Shown here one piece after another: positions 62,101 through 64,000 of a DNA stretch of 64,000 nucleotides. The notes under the pieces are model-generated. The model made no database searches, had not been told where the DNA came from, and was given only the letters and a program-made list of their open reading frames with translations. The position numbers were made by a program, and so were the translations under genes. The DNA is from ZC4RG30 sp035556135 (GTDB lineage: Bacteria > Pseudomonadota > Gammaproteobacteria > Steroidobacterales > Steroidobacteraceae), in assembly GCA_035556135.1 (NCBI GenBank), contig DATMFO010000006.1:62001-126000 (forward strand), written 5' to 3'. The first letter of the stretch is position 1. Each line of letters opens with the position of its first letter.

Positions 62101-62984
62101 GCGAGGAATTTGCCGCGCAGCTGGACACCACCGACCCCGGCCTGCACGTGGCCCTCACCTTCGATCCACAGCAGGATGTCGCTGCCCCCTACGTGAATCG
62201 CGGTGCCAGGCCCAGGGTGGCCGTGCTGCGCGAACAGGGCGTGAACAGCCAGGTGGAAATGGGCGCCGTGCTCGACATGGCCGGCTTCGAGCCGCATGAC
62301 GTGCACATGACCGACCTGCTGGATGCAGGCCGCGGCCTCGGGGATTTCCGCGGTCTGGTGGCCTGCGGCGGTTTTTCCTACGGCGACGTGCTCGGTGCGG
62401 GGGAGGGCTGGGCCAAGTCCATCCTCTTCCACGGCCGGGCGCGCGATGAGTTCGCACGCTTCTTCGAACGCGGTGACACCTTCACGCTTGGCGTGTGCAA
62501 TGGGTGCCAGATGATGGCGGCCCTGAAGGAGCTGGTGCCGGGCACCGAGCACTGGCCGCGCTTCGTGAAGAACCGCATCGAACAGTTCGAGGGCCGCTTC
62601 AGCCTGGTGGAAATCCTCGATTCGCCGGCGGTGCTCCTGGCGGGCATGGCCGGCTCGCGGCTGCCCATCGCCGTGGCGCACGGCGAAGGCCGTGCGGAAT
62701 TCGCTGCCGATGAAGCGCGGCGCGAGCTGCTCGCGCAGCGCCAGCTGGCCTTCCGCTACGTGGACGGGCGGGGCCAGGTGGCCGGCACTTATCCGGCCAA
62801 TCCCAACGGCTCTCCGGACGCCATCGCGGCCGTGACCAGCCGCGATGGCCGCGTGCTGATCACGATGCCGCATCCGGAACGCTCCTTCCGCATATCGCAG
62901 CAGTCCTGGTATCCGCCCGGAATGAGCGGTGAATACAGTGGCTGGATGCGCATGTTCCGCAATGCCCGGGTGTGGGTGGGCTGA
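59109..62984 (+). CDS. purL: phosphoribosylformylglycinamidine synthase
   Basis: About 1291 residues, the large single-chain PurL that makes FGAM from FGAR and glutamine. An N-terminal PurS-like part (LQLPGGPAHSEFRLAKLLPRL) is followed by the linker ANSEHCRHKIFNAEFIVDG, then ATP-binding FGAM domains with ETHNHPTAISPFPGASTGSGG and VGKDSLSMKTAW. The C-terminal glutaminase has FSYGDVLGAGEGWAKSILFH and GVCNGCQMMAALKELV. MPHPERSFR closes the chain. I start at GTG 59109 by alignment to E. coli PurL; TTG 59067 would add 14 residues. Confidence 0.95.
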   Translation: MILQLPGGPAHSEFRLAKLLPRLRAAAPGLRGVATRFVHLADCAREPDAEGRQKLAALLTYGPRHADDAPAGVLLLVVPRPGTISPWSSKATDIAHVCGLDWLRRVERGVSFHLDLAEPLTPEQREAVGALLHDRMTEVVLDAGADPALLFAAGQPRPLATVPRSLEAMQNANVQMGLALSAEEIGYLHESFTRLGRDPTDVELMMFAQANSEHCRHKIFNAEFIVDGQRQEKSLFGMIRNTHAHAPDGVLSAYKDNAAVIEGAPGRRYFADPHTGVYGAHEEPIDILMKVETHNHPTAISPFPGASTGSGGEIRDEGATGLGAKPKAGLVGYTVSNLRIPGYEQPWERSVGKPDRIVSSLDIMIEAPLGAAAFNNEFGRPCIAGYFRSFEHVLDERHARGYHKPIMIAGGLGNVRREHALKGEVPVGAHLVVLGGPAMLIGLGGGAASSMTSGASHAELDFASVQRGNPEIQRRAQEVIDSCWALGSDNPVQLIHDVGAGGLSNAVPEAVAHSHRGAQVQLRAVPNAEPGMSPLEIWCNEAQERYVLAVSEAGLAQFEQIARRERCPYAVIGRLTDDGVLTVHDKVFGNRPVDMPIDVLLGKAPRMQRDVSRQKPAANAFAADGVDLRDAALRVLSHPAVADKTFLISIGDRSVGGQISRDQMVGPWQVPVADVAVTSSDYFGYAGEAMAMGERTPLSLLDPSAAARMAVTEAITNILAADVAKLGDIRLSANWMAACGEPGEDAALFDAVRAVGMELCPALGIAIPVGKDSLSMKTAWREGAQQKAVVAPVSLIVSAFAPAVDVRRTLTPLLRRDAGDTRLMWIDLGRGQARLGASILAQVYGSLGNVAPDLDEPSLLAGLAAALQAARSRGLVLAYHDVSDGGVFATLAEMAFASHCGLAVELPGQRPAAATLFAEEAGAVLQVRASDVPEVTALFAAQGLGNCVHDIGAPRTEFSLSLRAGGATLQLDWVEARRAWSGTSHRMRLLRDEPRSAGEEFAAQLDTTDPGLHVALTFDPQQDVAAPYVNRGARPRVAVLREQGVNSQVEMGAVLDMAGFEPHDVHMTDLLDAGRGLGDFRGLVACGGFSYGDVLGAGEGWAKSILFHGRARDEFARFFERGDTFTLGVCNGCQMMAALKELVPGTEHWPRFVKNRIEQFEGRFSLVEILDSPAVLLAGMAGSRLPIAVAHGEGRAEFAADEARRELLAQRQLAFRYVDGRGQVAGTYPANPNGSPDAIAAVTSRDGRVLITMPHPERSFRISQQSWYPPGMSGEYSGWMRMFRNARVWVG

Positions 62985-63067
62985 GCCGCACACCGGTTCC
63001 ATCGCGGCGGGGTTTGAGTAAACTTTCCCGCCACGCAATCCACGCAAGACCCGGGAGTTCAACACAG

Positions 63068-63952
63068 ATGAGCGATTCCAGGCTTTGGGCGCGGCGCGCG
63101 GCGACACCGATGGTGAAGATCCTCGCGCTGGCTTCTTTCTCGATGGCGGTGGGCGCTGCCTCAGCGCCGGACCTTGCGGCCAGGAACCAGCCGCACAAGC
63201 CCTTCCAGATCATCGGCAATACGTACTACGTGGGCACCGCCGGCATTGCCTCGCTGCTGATCACGTCGGATTTCGGGCATGTGCTGGTCGATACGGGGTT
63301 GCCGGAATCCGCGCCGCTGATTGCCAGGAACATCGAAGAGCTGGGTTTCAAGCTTGCCGACGTGAAGGGCATCGTGTTCTCGCACCCGCACGCGGATCAT
63401 GTCGGTGGCCTTGCCGAGCTGCAGAAGCTCACCGGCGCACAGGTCTACTCGCTGCGCGCCGCCGAGGAGGTGCTGCGCACCGGCAAGCTGCCGAAGGATG
63501 ATCCGCAGCATGGCGCGCGCTCACCGGCCATTCCGAAGATCTCCCGCAACTGGATCGTCACCGACGGACAGCTGCTGGGCATCGGCAGCCTGCGCCTGCG
63601 TGTCTTTGCCACGCCGGGACACACGCCCGGCAGCGCCACCTGGACCTGGGATGCCTGCGAGGGAAGCAAGTGCCTGGCCTTCGTGTATGCGGATTCGCTG
63701 AGTCCCGTCAGCGCGGACAAGTACCGCTTCAAGGACCACCCTGAAACCGTGGCCGCTTTCGAGTCCAGCCTCAAGGTGCTCGAGTCCCTGCCCTGCGAGT
63801 TGCTGATGACGCCGCATCCCGATGCCGCGCGCCTCGCGAAACTCGAGGCCGCCAAGGGAAGCGCCGATGCCTTGAAAGAAGAGGGCGCCTGCAAGCAGTT
63901 CGCGCAGCAGCGGCGCGGGGAACTGCAGGCGCGGCTCGCCGCGGGGCGCTGA
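63068..63952 (+). CDS. subclass B3 metallo-beta-lactamase family hydrolase
   Basis: 294 residues with a signal sequence (cleavage about 33, AVGAASA). Zinc ligands are complete: H106-P-H108-A-D110-H111 in SHPHADHVGG, H185 in TPGHTPGSA and H250 in MTPHPD. The GHTPGSATW strand and the NTYYVGTAGIASLLI lead match subclass B3. Whether it hydrolyses beta-lactams or another secreted ester/amide cannot be read from sequence; many environmental B3-like enzymes are not resistance genes. ATG 63068 is my start; ATG 63110 inside the signal is less good. It follows purL after 83 bases, and the 48 bases to the window end hold no gene. Confidence 0.85.
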   Translation: MSDSRLWARRAATPMVKILALASFSMAVGAASAPDLAARNQPHKPFQIIGNTYYVGTAGIASLLITSDFGHVLVDTGLPESAPLIARNIEELGFKLADVKGIVFSHPHADHVGGLAELQKLTGAQVYSLRAAEEVLRTGKLPKDDPQHGARSPAIPKISRNWIVTDGQLLGIGSLRLRVFATPGHTPGSATWTWDACEGSKCLAFVYADSLSPVSADKYRFKDHPETVAAFESSLKVLESLPCELLMTPHPDAARLAKLEAAKGSADALKEEGACKQFAQQRRGELQARLAAGR

Positions 63953-64000
63953 CCGGCCAGGGTTCGAAGCGGGCGGTGCCGCTTCGCCTCCTGTCAACGC

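Overview
The window is high-GC, densely packed DNA from a bacterium that reads as a gammaproteobacterium, probably of the Steroidobacterales/Nevskiales/Xanthomonadales neighbourhood. The evidence is gene order: lptD-surA-pdxA-rsmA-(usp)-apaG-apaH on one strand with amgK-murU divergent from lptD, lipA-lipB next to a YbeD-like gene, and a bacterial kynurenine-to-quinolinate operon. The placement rests on context only. No gap between genes exceeds about 260 bases, and many neighbours overlap by 4 bases (ATGA/GTGA/TTGA), so operon structure is clear.

Layout. 1-4.8 kb: a PSD1-type cytochrome c protein cut by the left edge, a small membrane protein, cytochrome b561 with two YceI proteins, and an rRNA methyltransferase. 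4.8-7.6 kb: lgt-thyA-SET-folA. 7.6-14.1 kb: a minus-strand unit in which a TonB-dependent receptor is followed closely by nbaC(HAAO)-kynB-kynU-kmo and a DUF1801 gene, giving tryptophan-derived quinolinate for NAD. 14.2-16.9 kb: a YebC-family regulator and formate-THF ligase. 16.9-28.2 kb: the conserved envelope/housekeeping block (apaH, apaG, usp, rsmA, pdxA, surA, lptD; amgK, murU; lipA, lipB). 28.2-30.3 kb: tRNA-Ser(CGA), a Na+/H+ antiporter and a small basic protein.

30.4-57.3 kb is the region of most interest. It holds a recognisable but dispersed bacterial sphingolipid gene set: a fatty acyl-AMP ligase, an acyl carrier protein and serine palmitoyltransferase in one coupled operon (54.0-57.3 kb), a CerR-type epimerase/reductase (36.1 kb) and a bCerS-type ceramide synthase (44.0 kb). 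Between and around them lie a diacylglycerol/ceramide-kinase-type protein, an MsbA-like ABC transporter, an HtrB/LpxL-like acyltransferase, a Tam41-like cytidylyltransferase coupled to a CDP-alcohol phosphotransferase, a metallophosphoesterase, a HIT protein, an LptF/LptG permease pair, two nucleotidyltransferases, and a sugar/head-group module (two paralogous CDP-glycerol-transferase-like proteins, an AsnB-type amidotransferase, two GT4 glycosyltransferases, an FkbM methyltransferase, a polysaccharide pyruvyl transferase). The simplest reading is one locus that makes ceramide, attaches a phospho- and/or glyco-head group, flips the product and exports it to the outer membrane. The head-group chemistry is not settled by sequence.

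57.3-64.0 kb: panD, an orphan type VI secretion TagH gene, purL preceded by a translationally coupled short ORF, and a subclass B3 metallo-beta-lactamase-like secreted hydrolase.
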